Shown: positions 1 to 9,036, counted from the stretch's first letter. The stretch: 64,000 bases of DNA from an uncultured Tateyamaria sp. (GCA_947501275.1 CANMVD010000003.1:186001-250000); one strand, 5' to 3'. Numbers and translations: made by a program. The notes: generated by a model from the sequence alone, not told the origin.

Positions 1-1
1 A

Positions 2-1177
2 GGTGGATTGGAACGCCCCGACCAATTCGAAGCGGTCGATGACGAAACATTTGCCATCACGCTCGACAAACCTTCCAAACTGACTTTGCCGGACCTTGCC
101 GTGCCGGTGCCGTTCATCATCAATTCGGAAGTGGCAAAAGCCAATGCAACCGAAGATGACCCTTGGGCAATGGAATATCTCCATGTAACCCCGGCAGGGT
201 CAGGCGCTTTCAAGGTTGTGCGTTGGGATCAGGGCCAACAGCTCGTTTACGAACGCAATGACGCGTGGGTTGGTGGCCCATTGCCCAGCTTTGAGCAAGT
301 GATCGTCCGCGAGGTGCCCAGCCCGGCAACTCGTCGCGCGCTGGTCGAACGCGGTGACGTGCAAATGTCGTTCAACATTCCGAACAAGGATGCCTCGGAA
401 CTGGACGCGATGGATGGCGTGGATGTCTATTCCACACCGATCGAAAACTGCATCCATTGCCTCTGCCCGAACTTCAATTTCGAACCGTTTCAGGACGCCA
501 ACGTGCGCAAAGCACTGGCCTACGCCATCCCATATGAGGCCATCTTCCAGACAGCGGCCTACAGTCGAGGTGCGCCGATGTGGGGTGGAGAGGTTGAGAT
601 CAATGATACAGCATGGCCCCGCAAGTCGCCTTTCATGACGGATATGGTCAAGGCCAAGGAACACATGGCGGCCTCTGGTTTCTCCTCAGGTTTTGAAGTG
701 CCTTTGTCGATCAGCCTTGGTCTGGCCGATTGGATGGAGCCTACCGCGCTGCTCATGCAGGAGGCCTTCGCCGAAATCGGGATCAAGACCGAGATCGAAA
801 AAATTCCAGGAGCAAACTGGCGCTCCGCGGCCTTGGTCGAAAAACGCCTGCCACTGCATCTTGAGAATTTCGGTGGCTGGCTGAATACGCCTGACTACTA
901 CTTCTTCTGGGCTTACAAGCACGGGCACCTGTTCAACTCGTCGAACTACCTGAACGAGGAAATAGAACAGCTTGTGGACAGCACGCTCCACATCCCGACG
1001 GATGATCCGGCCTATGCCCCAAACATCAAGCGCATGTTCGAGATTGCTTTTGAGGACCTTCCACGCATCCCGCTTTGGCAGCCTGCTCTCAATGTGGCGA
1101 TGAACGGCGCTGCGGGATATGAGTTCTGGTTCCATCGCCAGCTTGACGTGCGTCCGTTGACCACTGCAACAGCGTAA
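2..1177 (+). CDS. Peptide-type ABC transporter substrate-binding protein (family 5), 5' end cut off
   Basis: This is the C-terminal part of a periplasmic solute-binding protein of the DppA/OppA type. The reading frame is open to the window edge, so the true start, signal peptide and N-terminal lobe lie outside; a TTG at position 8 is only an internal codon. About 391 residues remain of a family that is usually 500-550 long. The segments GSGAFKVVRWDQGQ and DANVRKALAYAIPYE are typical of SBP family 5. Its stop overlaps the next start (TAATG), and the two permeases and double ATPase that follow confirm the role. The substrate is not readable; a terminal amidase gene hints at an amide or urea-derived compound. 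Confidence 0.93.
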   Translation, partial: GGLERPDQFEAVDDETFAITLDKPSKLTLPDLAVPVPFIINSEVAKANATEDDPWAMEYLHVTPAGSGAFKVVRWDQGQQLVYERNDAWVGGPLPSFEQVIVREVPSPATRRALVERGDVQMSFNIPNKDASELDAMDGVDVYSTPIENCIHCLCPNFNFEPFQDANVRKALAYAIPYEAIFQTAAYSRGAPMWGGEVEINDTAWPRKSPFMTDMVKAKEHMAASGFSSGFEVPLSISLGLADWMEPTALLMQEAFAEIGIKTEIEKIPGANWRSAALVEKRLPLHLENFGGWLNTPDYYFFWAYKHGHLFNSSNYLNEEIEQLVDSTLHIPTDDPAYAPNIKRMFEIAFEDLPRIPLWQPALNVAMNGAAGYEFWFHRQLDVRPLTTATA

Positions 1178-2196
1178 TGAGCGCACGCTTGAAAATGATC
1201 CTGGGCCGCGTGGCCCAGGCGATCCCTGTCGTAATGGGCGTCGTTGTGATCTCCTTTTTGCTCACACGCGCCATGCCCGGCGATCCCGCCGCCTATTTCG
1301 CAGGTCCGGCGGCGGATGAAGCTTCGATTGCGGAAATTCGTGAGGCGCTTGGCCTCGACAAACCCCTCTTTCAGCAGTTTTTCTTGTACGTCGGTGATCT
1401 GGTGCGCGGTGATCTTGGCACCTCGCTGACGACAGGCCAGACCGTGATGTCCGATCTGGCGGCGCGCTTGCCTGCATCCCTCGAATTGACGCTCGTTGCT
1501 TTGCTTTTGTCCTGCGCCATTGCCATTCCACTGGGTGTCCTCGCCGCAACCCGGCCCGGAACGTGGGTGGACCACATGTGCCGTATTCTCGTTACGGCGG
1601 GTGTCTCGATGCCGACCTTCTTCACCGGGATCGTGCTGATCTATGTGTTCTATTACCTCGCCGGGCTCGCGCCATCCCCTCTGGGGCGGCTGGACTTCAT
1701 CTATCTGTCGCCGCCACATGTCACCGGTTTTTATCTGATCGACGCCGCGCTTGCAGGCGACTGGGAGACTTGGTTCGGTGCCTTCAAACAATTGATCTTG
1801 CCGGCTATGACCCTCGCCCTTTTTACATTGGCACCCATCGCCCGCATGACACGCGCAGCCATGCTGTCTGCGCTGTCGTCTGACTTCATCCGCACCGCGC
1901 GCGCCGCCGGTCTTGGCAGCCGCAAGGTTCTCTATGGCTATGCATTTCGCAACGCGCTCCTACCGGTTGTGACCACGCTCGGTATGGTTTTCTCTTTCAC
2001 GCTTGGTGCGAATGTGTTGGTCGAGAAGGTCTTTGCCTGGCCCGGCATAGGGTCTTACGCAGTCGAGGCGCTGGTTGTCTCGGACTACGCCGCTGTACAG
2101 GGTTTTGTTCTGGCCATGGCGCTTCTGTTTGTGGCGCTCAACCTTGTCATCGACATCGCTTACGCGCTGATTGATCCACGCATCGGATTGAACTGA
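1177..2196 (+). CDS. ABC transporter permease, DppB type
   Basis: Inner-membrane permease of a peptide/nickel/opine-type importer, 339 residues, the usual length. An N-terminal membrane segment (about 10-32) is followed by a periplasmic loop and then the BPD_transp_1 core with segments near 95-120, 135-160 and 200-330. The EAA-like coupling loop is visible as FIRTARAAGLGSRKVLYGYA, followed by RNALLPVVTTLG. The start ATG overlaps the stop of the binding-protein gene, and its own stop overlaps the next start (TGATG), so the operon is translationally coupled. It pairs with the following DppC-type permease to form the channel. Confidence 0.95.
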   Translation: MSARLKMILGRVAQAIPVVMGVVVISFLLTRAMPGDPAAYFAGPAADEASIAEIREALGLDKPLFQQFFLYVGDLVRGDLGTSLTTGQTVMSDLAARLPASLELTLVALLLSCAIAIPLGVLAATRPGTWVDHMCRILVTAGVSMPTFFTGIVLIYVFYYLAGLAPSPLGRLDFIYLSPPHVTGFYLIDAALAGDWETWFGAFKQLILPAMTLALFTLAPIARMTRAAMLSALSSDFIRTARAAGLGSRKVLYGYAFRNALLPVVTTLGMVFSFTLGANVLVEKVFAWPGIGSYAVEALVVSDYAAVQGFVLAMALLFVALNLVIDIAYALIDPRIGLN

Positions 2197-3077
2197 TGGT
2201 CGATATGACAACCTCGCAACCTGCGCGCAAAGGCGACACGACGCTCGGGCACATTGCCTATGTCCTCAAAGACAACCCGGTCACGATGCTCGCCTTTGCC
2301 ATGCTCGCCTTATTTCTTGGCTGCGCGTTCTTCGGCCCCGCGCTGGTGCCCTATGACCCGCTCGCAACGAATGCGTCCCGGGCGCTCGAAGCGCCAAGTT
2401 GGGATCACTGGTTTGGCACTGACAGCCTCGGCCGCGATGTGTTTAGCCGGGTCATCGTCGCGACACGCCTTGATCTGACGATCTCGGTCGCGGCTGTCGC
2501 ATTGAGTTTCGTCATCGGATCAATACTTGGCTCCATTGCAGGTTATTGGGGCGGCTGGCTCGATGCAGTTCTGAACCGTTTCCTCGACACAATTATGGCC
2601 TTTCCGTTGTTTGTTCTGGCCATGGGGGTCGTAGCTGCGCTTGGCAACACCGTCGAAAACATCATCTACGCGACTGCAATCATCAACATCCCCTTCTACG
2701 CACGTCTGGTGCGCGCAGAGGTCAACATTCGGCGAAATGCTGGCTTTGCTCAGGCTGCCAAACTGGCGGGCAACAGCGATCTGCGCGTGCTGGCGGTACA
2801 TATCTTTCCAAACGCCCTGCCACCGATGATGGTGCAGGTCTCGCTCAACCTTGGCTGGGCAATCCTGAACGCAGCGGGTCTCAGCTTTATCGGTCTTGGC
2901 GTGCGCCCACCTACGCCGGAATGGGGGATTATGGTCGCCGAGGGCGCGAACTTCATCGTCTCGGGTGAATGGTGGCTCGCGGTTTTTCCCGGCCTCTGGC
3001 TGATGTTGGCTGTCTTTACCTTCAACCTGCTCGGTGACGGTCTGCGCGACATCGTCGATCCCCGCAAGAGGACCTGA
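2196..3077 (+). CDS. ABC transporter permease, DppC type
   Basis: Second inner-membrane permease of the same importer, 293 residues. It carries the N-terminal OppC_N segment (membrane helix about 30-52, then LVPYDPLATN and WFGTDSLGRDVFSR, the DppC hallmark) and a BPD_transp_1 domain with the coupling loop around FAQAAKLAGNSDLRVL. The C-terminal part reads SFIGLGVRPPTPEWG, again typical of DppC. The start overlaps the previous stop, and the ATPase begins 4 nt after its stop. A GTG at 3034 inside this gene could extend the ATPase upstream but was rejected because that would overlap this coding region by 44 nt. Confidence 0.95.
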   Translation: MVDMTTSQPARKGDTTLGHIAYVLKDNPVTMLAFAMLALFLGCAFFGPALVPYDPLATNASRALEAPSWDHWFGTDSLGRDVFSRVIVATRLDLTISVAAVALSFVIGSILGSIAGYWGGWLDAVLNRFLDTIMAFPLFVLAMGVVAALGNTVENIIYATAIINIPFYARLVRAEVNIRRNAGFAQAAKLAGNSDLRVLAVHIFPNALPPMMVQVSLNLGWAILNAAGLSFIGLGVRPPTPEWGIMVAEGANFIVSGEWWLAVFPGLWLMLAVFTFNLLGDGLRDIVDPRKRT

Positions 3078-3081
3078 AACC

Positions 3082-4710
3082 ATGCTTTCAATAAAAGACC
3101 TCTCTGTCGCGTTCAAAACCCGGAAAGGGGAAGTGAACGCCGTGCGTGGTATCTCCCTCAATGTCGGCAAGGGCGAAACGCTCGGGATTGTCGGCGAAAG
3201 CGGATCGGGCAAATCCGTGACGTCTTACGCCCTGATGCGCATTCTCGATGCAGGCGGAGAGATCCGAACAGGCGACGTCACCTATGACGGGATCGACCTG
3301 CGTGCAGCGTCTGAAAAAGACATGCGCGACATTCGCGGACGAGAGATTTCGATGATCTTCCAAAACCCGCGCGCAGCTCTGAACCCGATCCGGCGTGTCG
3401 GACATCAAGTCGAAGATGTGCTGATCCGCCATGCGCAAGCGACGCGACAAGATGCAAAAGCCAAGGCTATCGCAGCACTCGAAGCCGTGAAAATCAACGA
3501 TGCCGCTGCACGCTATGAGGCGTACCCGTTCGAACTTTCCGGCGGTATGTGCCAACGGATTGTCATCGCTATTGCACTGGCCTGCAAACCGCGGCTCCTC
3601 ATTGCAGATGAGCCCACCACCGGCCTTGATATCACAACGCAAAAAGCGGTCATGGACCTTGTAGGCGAGCTCGCACAAGAGCGTGGTATGGGCATGATCC
3701 TGATTACCCATGACCTCGGCTTGGCCTCGCAATACTGCGACCGGATTGTCGTGATGAAAGACGGGTTGATTGTGGAAGAGGGTCAACCGGACAAGCTCTT
3801 TATTGATCCGCAGCACCCCTATACGCGCAAACTGGTGGACGCGACCCCGCGCCTTGGCGCATCGATCCGTAACCTTTTGCCGCCAGAGGCGCGCAGCCCG
3901 GAACCGGCTCACACCGTCCACACACGACCGTTGCTCGAAGTGCGTGATCTGGTCAAAATCTATCCCGGCAAAGCCGGGCCGGTTCAGGCGGTGAAAGGCA
4001 TCTCTTTTGATATCAAGTCTGGCCAGTCACTCGGTCTGGTTGGCGAAAGCGGCAGTGGCAAATCCACCACGTCCGAGATGGTCGTGCGCCTGCAGGACCC
4101 GACCTCGGGCAACATCCTTTTTGATGGGCACGACATAGCTTCCACGCCCTCAGGACGGTTCATGCGTCACGCCGCCCGCCGGGATATCCAGATGGTGTTT
4201 CAGGATGCCACTGACAGCCTCAATCCGCGCGGCACCGCCGCATCCGCCATCGCAGAACCACTTGCCCGTATTGATCGGATACGTGGTGCCAAATTGGAAG
4301 CTCGCGTCTCAGAACTGGCCGATCTTGTCGGCCTGCCGCAACCGCTCCTCAGCCGTTTCCCCCACCAACTGTCCGGTGGACAGAAGGCACGCGTCGGCAT
4401 TGCCCGCGCGATTGCTCTGGAACCAAAGCTGCTGATCCTCGATGAACCCACAGCGGCGCTTGACGTATCTATCCAGGCCCTTGTGCTCAACCTTCTGGTG
4501 GACCTGCGCGCGCAAATGGGCATGTCGTACCTGTTTGTGAGCCATGACCTGAATGTTGTTCGGCTACTCTGTGATGAGGTCCTCGTCATGAAGCGGGGTG
4601 AAATCGTGGATCGTGGTCCCACAGCGACCGTGATGGACAATCCCAGCCACCCCTACACGCGCGCACTGATCCAAGCCGCCCCGCAGCCACCCGAACCCGT
4701 TGCCGCCTGA
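3082..4710 (+). CDS. Double ABC ATPase (DppD-DppF fusion)
   Basis: A 542-residue cytoplasmic protein with two complete ATP-binding cassettes in tandem, replacing the separate DppD and DppF subunits. The first cassette has Walker A GESGSGKS (residues 38-45), signature LSGGMCQR and Walker B LLIADEPTTGLD. The second has GESGSGKS again near residue 320, LSGGQKAR and LLILDEPTAALD. Both contain the oligopeptide-type extension with HPYTRKL or HPYTRAL after the H-loop. The ATG at 3082 was chosen because homology to cassette proteins begins right there (MLSIKDLSVAF). It energises the two upstream permeases. The amidase starts 19 nt downstream. Confidence 0.95.
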   Translation: MLSIKDLSVAFKTRKGEVNAVRGISLNVGKGETLGIVGESGSGKSVTSYALMRILDAGGEIRTGDVTYDGIDLRAASEKDMRDIRGREISMIFQNPRAALNPIRRVGHQVEDVLIRHAQATRQDAKAKAIAALEAVKINDAAARYEAYPFELSGGMCQRIVIAIALACKPRLLIADEPTTGLDITTQKAVMDLVGELAQERGMGMILITHDLGLASQYCDRIVVMKDGLIVEEGQPDKLFIDPQHPYTRKLVDATPRLGASIRNLLPPEARSPEPAHTVHTRPLLEVRDLVKIYPGKAGPVQAVKGISFDIKSGQSLGLVGESGSGKSTTSEMVVRLQDPTSGNILFDGHDIASTPSGRFMRHAARRDIQMVFQDATDSLNPRGTAASAIAEPLARIDRIRGAKLEARVSELADLVGLPQPLLSRFPHQLSGGQKARVGIARAIALEPKLLILDEPTAALDVSIQALVLNLLVDLRAQMGMSYLFVSHDLNVVRLLCDEVLVMKRGEIVDRGPTATVMDNPSHPYTRALIQAAPQPPEPVAA

Positions 4711-4729
4711 ACCCGGAAAGACCAAGACC

Positions 4730-6508
4730 ATGACAAAAGACAAAGCCCTGACACGCGAAGCTCTGCATGAAGCCTACGACACCGGCGCAACCCCAGCAGA
4801 CATCGTGCGCGAGGTTTACCGGCGCATCGACGCCGTGGGCGACCCTGCGATTTTCATCCATCTTCGACCGATGGAAGACGTCATCGCTGAGGCCGACGCG
4901 CTGCCAGCGCGGTCTGATGCGTATTCCTTGTGGGGCGTTCCATTCGTGGCGAAAGACAATATCGACGTGGCTGGCATCCCCACAACAGCGGCTTGCCCCG
5001 CCTATGCCTACACGCCTGATAAAGATGCGTTCGTTGTCGCAAAACTGCGCGCTGCAGGGGCCTTGGTTATCGGCAAGACCAATCTGGACCAATTCGCGAC
5101 GGGACTGGTGGGTGTACGCTCGCCTTACGGCGTACCGAAGAACGCGATTGACCCCGAAATCGTCCCCGGCGGGTCATCGAGCGGCTCGGGCGTGGCCGTC
5201 GGTCATGGCTTTGTCACGTTTTCGCTTGGCACCGACACGGCTGGTTCTGGCCGAGTTCCTGCCGCTCTGAACAACATCGTCGGTTTAAAACCCTCCCTTG
5301 GCGCACTCTCGGCGACAGGCGTTGTCCCAGCGTGCCGCACACTCGACACCATTTCGATTTTTGCAGCCAACGTGTCGGATGCTTTCGCTGCGTTTCAAGC
5401 GGCCAGCGCGGAAGATACCCAAGATGCGTATTCAAAAAAGATCGCTGTCGGACAACTGAGCCCCGCACCATCGACGTTTAGGGTCGGTGTTCCTGACGCG
5501 AAATCACGCATATTTTTTGGTGATACAGTGCAAGCGACCAGCTTTTCGGACAGCCTCGAAAAACTGAAGTCGCTAGGCGCATCAGTCATCGAGCTCGATT
5601 TCTCGCCCTTCTATGCTGTAGCCGAAATGCTGTACGAAGGTGCATGGGTGGCCGAGCGTTATACGGTGGTCGAAGACCTAATGCGGAACACACCGGATGT
5701 GCTGCACCCGACAACGGCCAAGATTATTGGAGCAGCCGAAACGCTCTCTGCCGCTGATGCGTTCCGGGGAATTTATCGCCTGAAAGAACTGGAAAGGGCG
5801 GCGCAAGAATTGATGGATCAGGTCGATTTGCTCTGTGTGCCGACAATCCCGACCTTCTATTCGGTTGCTGATCTCAAAGCCGACCCGGTGACGCCGAATT
5901 CAAATCTTGGGACATACACGAATTTCGTGAACCTTCTGGACATGTGCGGCATTGCTGTTCCTTCAGAGCCTCGCAGCGATGGACGCCCCGGTTCAATTAC
6001 CTTGTTGGCACCAAGCGGTCAGGACGCACTGGTGGCCAGCCTCGCCTCAACCTTCGCAGGTGAAACGACGGCTGCCGCGCCCAAAAGCGCCACGGAAACT
6101 GAAATCGCAGTTGCCGTATGTGGGGCTCATATGTCTGGGATGGCACTCAACCACGAATTGACGTCGCGTGGCGGGCGGTTGCTAGAAGCGACGCGTACCG
6201 CACCACGCTATCGCCTGTATGCTCTGGCCGGAGGACCACCTCAGAGACCGGGGCTTCTGCGGATCGAAAAGGGCGCGAAGATCGAGCTTGAAGTCTGGGC
6301 GCTACCGAAATCAGCCGTAGGCGCATTTCTTCAGGGTATCCCATCGCCCCTTTCGATTGGGACAGTGGAGCTTGAAAATGGATCAAAGGCACATGGTTTT
6401 CTGGTTGAAACGGCTGGCGTTCAAGGCGCAGATGACATCACTCATCTAGGTAGCTGGCGGAAATTCCACGAACTCGAGCATCATGTTGTATCTGAGGAAG
6501 TTGACTGA
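4730..6508 (+). CDS. atzF: Allophanate hydrolase-like amidase (AtzF type)
   Basis: A 592-residue amidase-signature enzyme. The Ser-cisSer-Lys triad is visible: K75 in AKDNIDV, S149 in GGSSSGSG and S173 in TAGSGR, with the same spacing as in AtzF. After residue ~465 comes the extra C-terminal domain of allophanate hydrolases (VAVCGAHMSG ... LYALAGG ... GFLVE), absent from ordinary amidases. Allophanate hydrolase splits allophanate into ammonia and CO2 in urea, biuret or guanidine breakdown. No urea carboxylase or biuret hydrolase lies nearby; instead it ends a peptide-type ABC operon, so the physiological substrate may be an imported amide. The ATG at 4730 follows a purine-rich stretch; an upstream start at 4700 would overlap the ATPase. 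Confidence 0.85.
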   Translation: MTKDKALTREALHEAYDTGATPADIVREVYRRIDAVGDPAIFIHLRPMEDVIAEADALPARSDAYSLWGVPFVAKDNIDVAGIPTTAACPAYAYTPDKDAFVVAKLRAAGALVIGKTNLDQFATGLVGVRSPYGVPKNAIDPEIVPGGSSSGSGVAVGHGFVTFSLGTDTAGSGRVPAALNNIVGLKPSLGALSATGVVPACRTLDTISIFAANVSDAFAAFQAASAEDTQDAYSKKIAVGQLSPAPSTFRVGVPDAKSRIFFGDTVQATSFSDSLEKLKSLGASVIELDFSPFYAVAEMLYEGAWVAERYTVVEDLMRNTPDVLHPTTAKIIGAAETLSAADAFRGIYRLKELERAAQELMDQVDLLCVPTIPTFYSVADLKADPVTPNSNLGTYTNFVNLLDMCGIAVPSEPRSDGRPGSITLLAPSGQDALVASLASTFAGETTAAAPKSATETEIAVAVCGAHMSGMALNHELTSRGGRLLEATRTAPRYRLYALAGGPPQRPGLLRIEKGAKIELEVWALPKSAVGAFLQGIPSPLSIGTVELENGSKAHGFLVETAGVQGADDITHLGSWRKFHELEHHVVSEEVD

Positions 6509-7146
6509 CCACATCTTCCCCATCAACAGCGTTAGGCCCTTTTAGCATTAACCGGCGGGCCGTCCCCGACCATTTCGAACGTCTCTTTTGTTGCGCAGCG
6601 ATACTTTTTCAGCGGTTTGCGGAACGTTGGAAGTATAGGGCTTACGCGGCTCAATTCGCGCGCGGCAACCGTATGTCCAACTGGTTCTCAAGAACTGAAC
6701 GCGACCGTTTCGACTACAATAACAGGGTAAGCGCGGTGCTGATGACTAGGCGCAAAGGGAGGATCGGAGGGCATATCATGCCAAGTGTCCAGCTTCCTGT
6801 AACCACCCCGAAACGCAGAGCATGGAACCGAAGGCAGACCATCCGTCAAAACGATCTTTGCGTTGTCAAAGGCCGCCGAAATCGATCGAAAAACCGGAAA
6901 CTCCGCGCCGTTCGTCTGCGGCTTGGCCACAGCAAGTTGGATAGCACAGTACGATACCTAGACGTCGCGCTTGAAGGGTCTCTGAGCATCGCAGGACGAA
7001 TAGACATCTGAGCTACCTTGGCGAACGGCTTAGCTTCCCGCCATTTCGAAGCGGTGTTCGTCTTTCGTGAAGCTGATGTCGGCATCGGACCCGTAGCGCC
7101 GAATGCTGCGATGTGTACGAATGGCAGTTTTGGTGGCGGACCAAAT
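6509..7146. other. Gene-poor spacer with integrase debris
   Basis: These 638 bases between the amidase and the TetR gene hold no intact gene that I can support. The only recognisable content is the tail of a tyrosine recombinase (listed separately, about 6874-7011). The rest is broken in all frames and looks like decayed sequence left after a mobile element was lost. Confidence 0.6.
6874..7011 (+). pseudogene. Tyrosine recombinase (phage-type integrase) C-terminal remnant
   Basis: From 6901 the frame reads LRAVRLRLGHSKLDSTVRY and continues to IAGRIDI and a TGA stop at 7009-7011. This matches the end of tyrosine recombinases, with the LGHxxxxxTxRY box that contains the conserved His and the catalytic Tyr. 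Just upstream, IDRKTGN lies in another frame; adding one C after the AAC codon (around 6900) would restore the usual KTGNLRAV. The rest of the catalytic domain is missing, so it is a dead fragment with a one-base frameshift. It suggests that the 6.5-13 kb stretch was once part of, or next to, an integrated element. Confidence 0.6.
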
Positions 7147-7722
7147 TCACTGCTCACTTTTCGCGATGTTGCAGATCAGATTGACGTGCTGATCCAACCA
7201 ATCTGCGTCAAGCGGCATGTGGCGTATGAGTTTGCGGAAATAAGGTGCGGCGATTGCCAGTTCTATCAACTGTTCAACCGGAACATCGGCGCTGATCTCA
7301 CCGCGATCAATTGCTGCCGAAAAGACAGCTTCTACGCTTGCGAATCTGTCTTTCATGAACTCCGCAATCACCAGCCGTGCTTCTGCATCAGTGGAAGCGG
7401 CAGCAACGACCTGAGGCGCGATGCGGCCCCATGGCGTATCATTCAAAGCGCCCATCAGAACACCGAGTAACCAGCGCAGATCAGATTGCAACGGACCATC
7501 GGTTTTAGGAGGAATGTTCGGCGGTGTCGCGATGCGCCTGAACGCGGCATCACGCAGACTGCGTGCATCTGGCCAATGCCTGTAAAGCGTGCTGCGCGAA
7601 ATGCCCGTTGCACTTGAAACCGCACCATGTGTCACATGCAACACGCCCTTATCCATCAGAAGCTGTTGCGCAGCATCAAGCGCGGTCTGTCGTGTGGCGA
7701 TCAGTCTTGGATCTTCTTTCAA
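7147..7722 (-). CDS. TetR family transcriptional regulator
   Basis: A 191-residue DNA-binding repressor. Residues 10-55 form the TetR_N helix-turn-helix, recognisable from TRQTALDAAQQLLMDKG and TGISRSTLYRHWPDARSL, where TLYRHW is the recognition-helix signature. The remainder is an alpha-helical ligand-binding domain whose ligand cannot be deduced. It reads away from the secreted YceI protein, and the shared 126-bp intergenic region holds two tandem palindromes starting 14 and 34 bases before its ATG (7736-7770). It therefore probably represses itself and the YceI gene cluster. Confidence 0.92.
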   Translation of the reverse strand: MKEDPRLIATRQTALDAAQQLLMDKGVLHVTHGAVSSATGISRSTLYRHWPDARSLRDAAFRRIATPPNIPPKTDGPLQSDLRWLLGVLMGALNDTPWGRIAPQVVAAASTDAEARLVIAEFMKDRFASVEAVFSAAIDRGEISADVPVEQLIELAIAAPYFRKLIRHMPLDADWLDQHVNLICNIAKSEQ

Positions 7723-7735
7723 TTACCCCTCCTGT

Positions 7736-7770
7736 AGAACACTTTGTTGCATAGCAGAACATTTTGTTCT
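7736..7770. promoter_or_regulatory. Twin operator for the TetR regulator
   Basis: A perfect inverted repeat AGAACA-TTT-TGTTCT occupies 7756-7770. A second, imperfect copy AGAACA-CTT-TGTTGC lies at 7736-7750, exactly 20 bp away, which puts both on the same face of the helix. They sit in the TetR/YceI divergent intergenic region, close to the TetR start codon. This is the arrangement expected for cooperative binding of two TetR dimers; the assignment is inferred from position. Confidence 0.65.
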
Positions 7771-7848
7771 AAAAATTTGACTGGGTGCAAAATCTAACGC
7801 CCAAAACACAACTCTGCAAACTCGTCTTATCAAAAATGGAGCGTATCA

Positions 7849-8439
7849 ATGTTCAAAGTGGCAGCAACCTCGCTGGCGGTTCTTTTATCGGTGGGCGCGT
7901 CTGCCGCACTGGCCGAAAGCGGAACTTATGAGCTGGATCCCGGACATAGCCAGGTGATGTTCAGCTATAATCACATTGGGTTTTCAGAGACATTTGGTAT
8001 GTTCTCGGGATTTAGCGGCGCGATTGAGTTCAACGAAGATGATCCCTCTGCATCTTCGGTTACAGTATCTATGCCAGTCAAATCCATGATCACGGGTTGG
8101 GACGCCCGCCTGCAACATTTTTTGTCCGCTGACTTTTTTGACGCGAATGACGGTGACGTGGTCACATTCGCCTCGACCAATATCGAAGTAACCGGAGACA
8201 ATACTGCGAATATTTCGGGCGACCTGACCATGAATGGCATTACCAAACCTGTCGTTCTGGAAGCCACGCTCAACAAATCCGCGCCATATCCGTTTGGCCC
8301 AAAAGAAGGCACACCTACCTTGGGGCTTTCAGCCAAAGCGACTGTCGTGCGGTCCGAATTCGGGCTTGGGGCGTTTGCGCCTGCGGTGAGCGACGAAATA
8401 AAGCTTTTGGTCAATATCGAAGCGTTGAAAACAGACTGA
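7849..8439 (+). CDS. YceI family periplasmic lipid-binding protein
   Basis: A 196-residue exported protein. Residues 1-22 are a signal peptide (cleavage likely at ALA-ES). The mature part is a single YceI domain, an isoprenoid/amphiphile-binding lipocalin-like barrel: YELDPGHSQVMFSYNHIGFS near the start, then GDLTMNGITKPVVLEATLN and FGLGAF towards the end, all typical of the family. The physiological ligand is usually unknown. The start is supported by GGAG 8 nt upstream. It lies divergent from the TetR regulator and is followed by a hairpin and by two more exported proteins, suggesting a common envelope-related role. Confidence 0.93.
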   Translation: MFKVAATSLAVLLSVGASAALAESGTYELDPGHSQVMFSYNHIGFSETFGMFSGFSGAIEFNEDDPSASSVTVSMPVKSMITGWDARLQHFLSADFFDANDGDVVTFASTNIEVTGDNTANISGDLTMNGITKPVVLEATLNKSAPYPFGPKEGTPTLGLSAKATVVRSEFGLGAFAPAVSDEIKLLVNIEALKTD

Positions 8440-8442
8440 CGT

Positions 8443-8478
8443 GTTGGGGAGCGCTGATGTAGCGCCCCCCTTCCCAAC
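8443..8478 (+). terminator. Hairpin downstream of the YceI gene
   Basis: An imperfect inverted repeat begins four bases after the YceI stop: GTTGGG with GCGCT, loop GATGT, then AGCGC and CCCAAC. It lacks a proper T-tract, so it may be a weak terminator or an mRNA-stabilising structure between the YceI gene and the next gene. Confidence 0.4.
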
Positions 8479-8499
8479 CTTTGATGGGCGACAGACAAA

Positions 8500-9036
8500 A
8501 TGAATGCACTCTTTAAAGCATTTGTAATCGCTGCGGTTACAGCACTGATGTGTCCGTTGGCATTTGCGAAAGAAAGCGCCTTGCCAGAGCGCACATCGCC
8601 CAGACCCGAAACAACAAACGGAGTGCCCCATACCCAGATAGGCATTGAAATTGATGCCGAATTGGCCAGTCTGTTGCTGGAACGCGTTGCGCAATTCCCA
8701 GGCGTCACACTTGGCCCGACGCGCATATCATTGCCTGGTGCCATTGGATTTCAGCTTGATCGCAACATGGTGCTGTCTCAACCGAGCTCCGTTGTCGGTG
8801 GATTTGAATTTGCGCATATGCACCCCGATGGCAGCCTGCACGCTTCGCTGGACCCCGCTATGGCGCAAAGGGCCATCGAGGCTGGCTGGGCCACAGCACA
8901 TCCTTGGGCCAATCAGCGCCTCGGGTGGATGGGATTCGTCATGATCTATACACCGACCACACCAGCTGAATTGGACGTCGTGATCGATCTGGTCGAAAGT
9001 TCATACATGTTCATCACTGGCAACACGTTGCGCTGA
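8500..9036 (+). CDS. DUF5519 (luciferase-domain-like) exported protein
   Basis: A 178-residue protein with a cleavable signal peptide (about 1-23, ending AFA-KE). The mature part matches the small luciferase-domain/DUF5519 family: ALPGAIGF-like segment (SLPGAIGFQL), then FEFAHMHPDGSLHASLDP, then AIEAGWATAHPWA. The histidines of HMHPDGSLH and of AHPWA are the conserved feature of the family. No reaction is known, and the family name does not imply light production. It follows the YceI gene in the same direction with a 60-bp gap, so co-transcription under the TetR regulator is plausible. Confidence 0.75.
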   Translation: MNALFKAFVIAAVTALMCPLAFAKESALPERTSPRPETTNGVPHTQIGIEIDAELASLLLERVAQFPGVTLGPTRISLPGAIGFQLDRNMVLSQPSSVVGGFEFAHMHPDGSLHASLDPAMAQRAIEAGWATAHPWANQRLGWMGFVMIYTPTTPAELDVVIDLVESSYMFITGNTLR

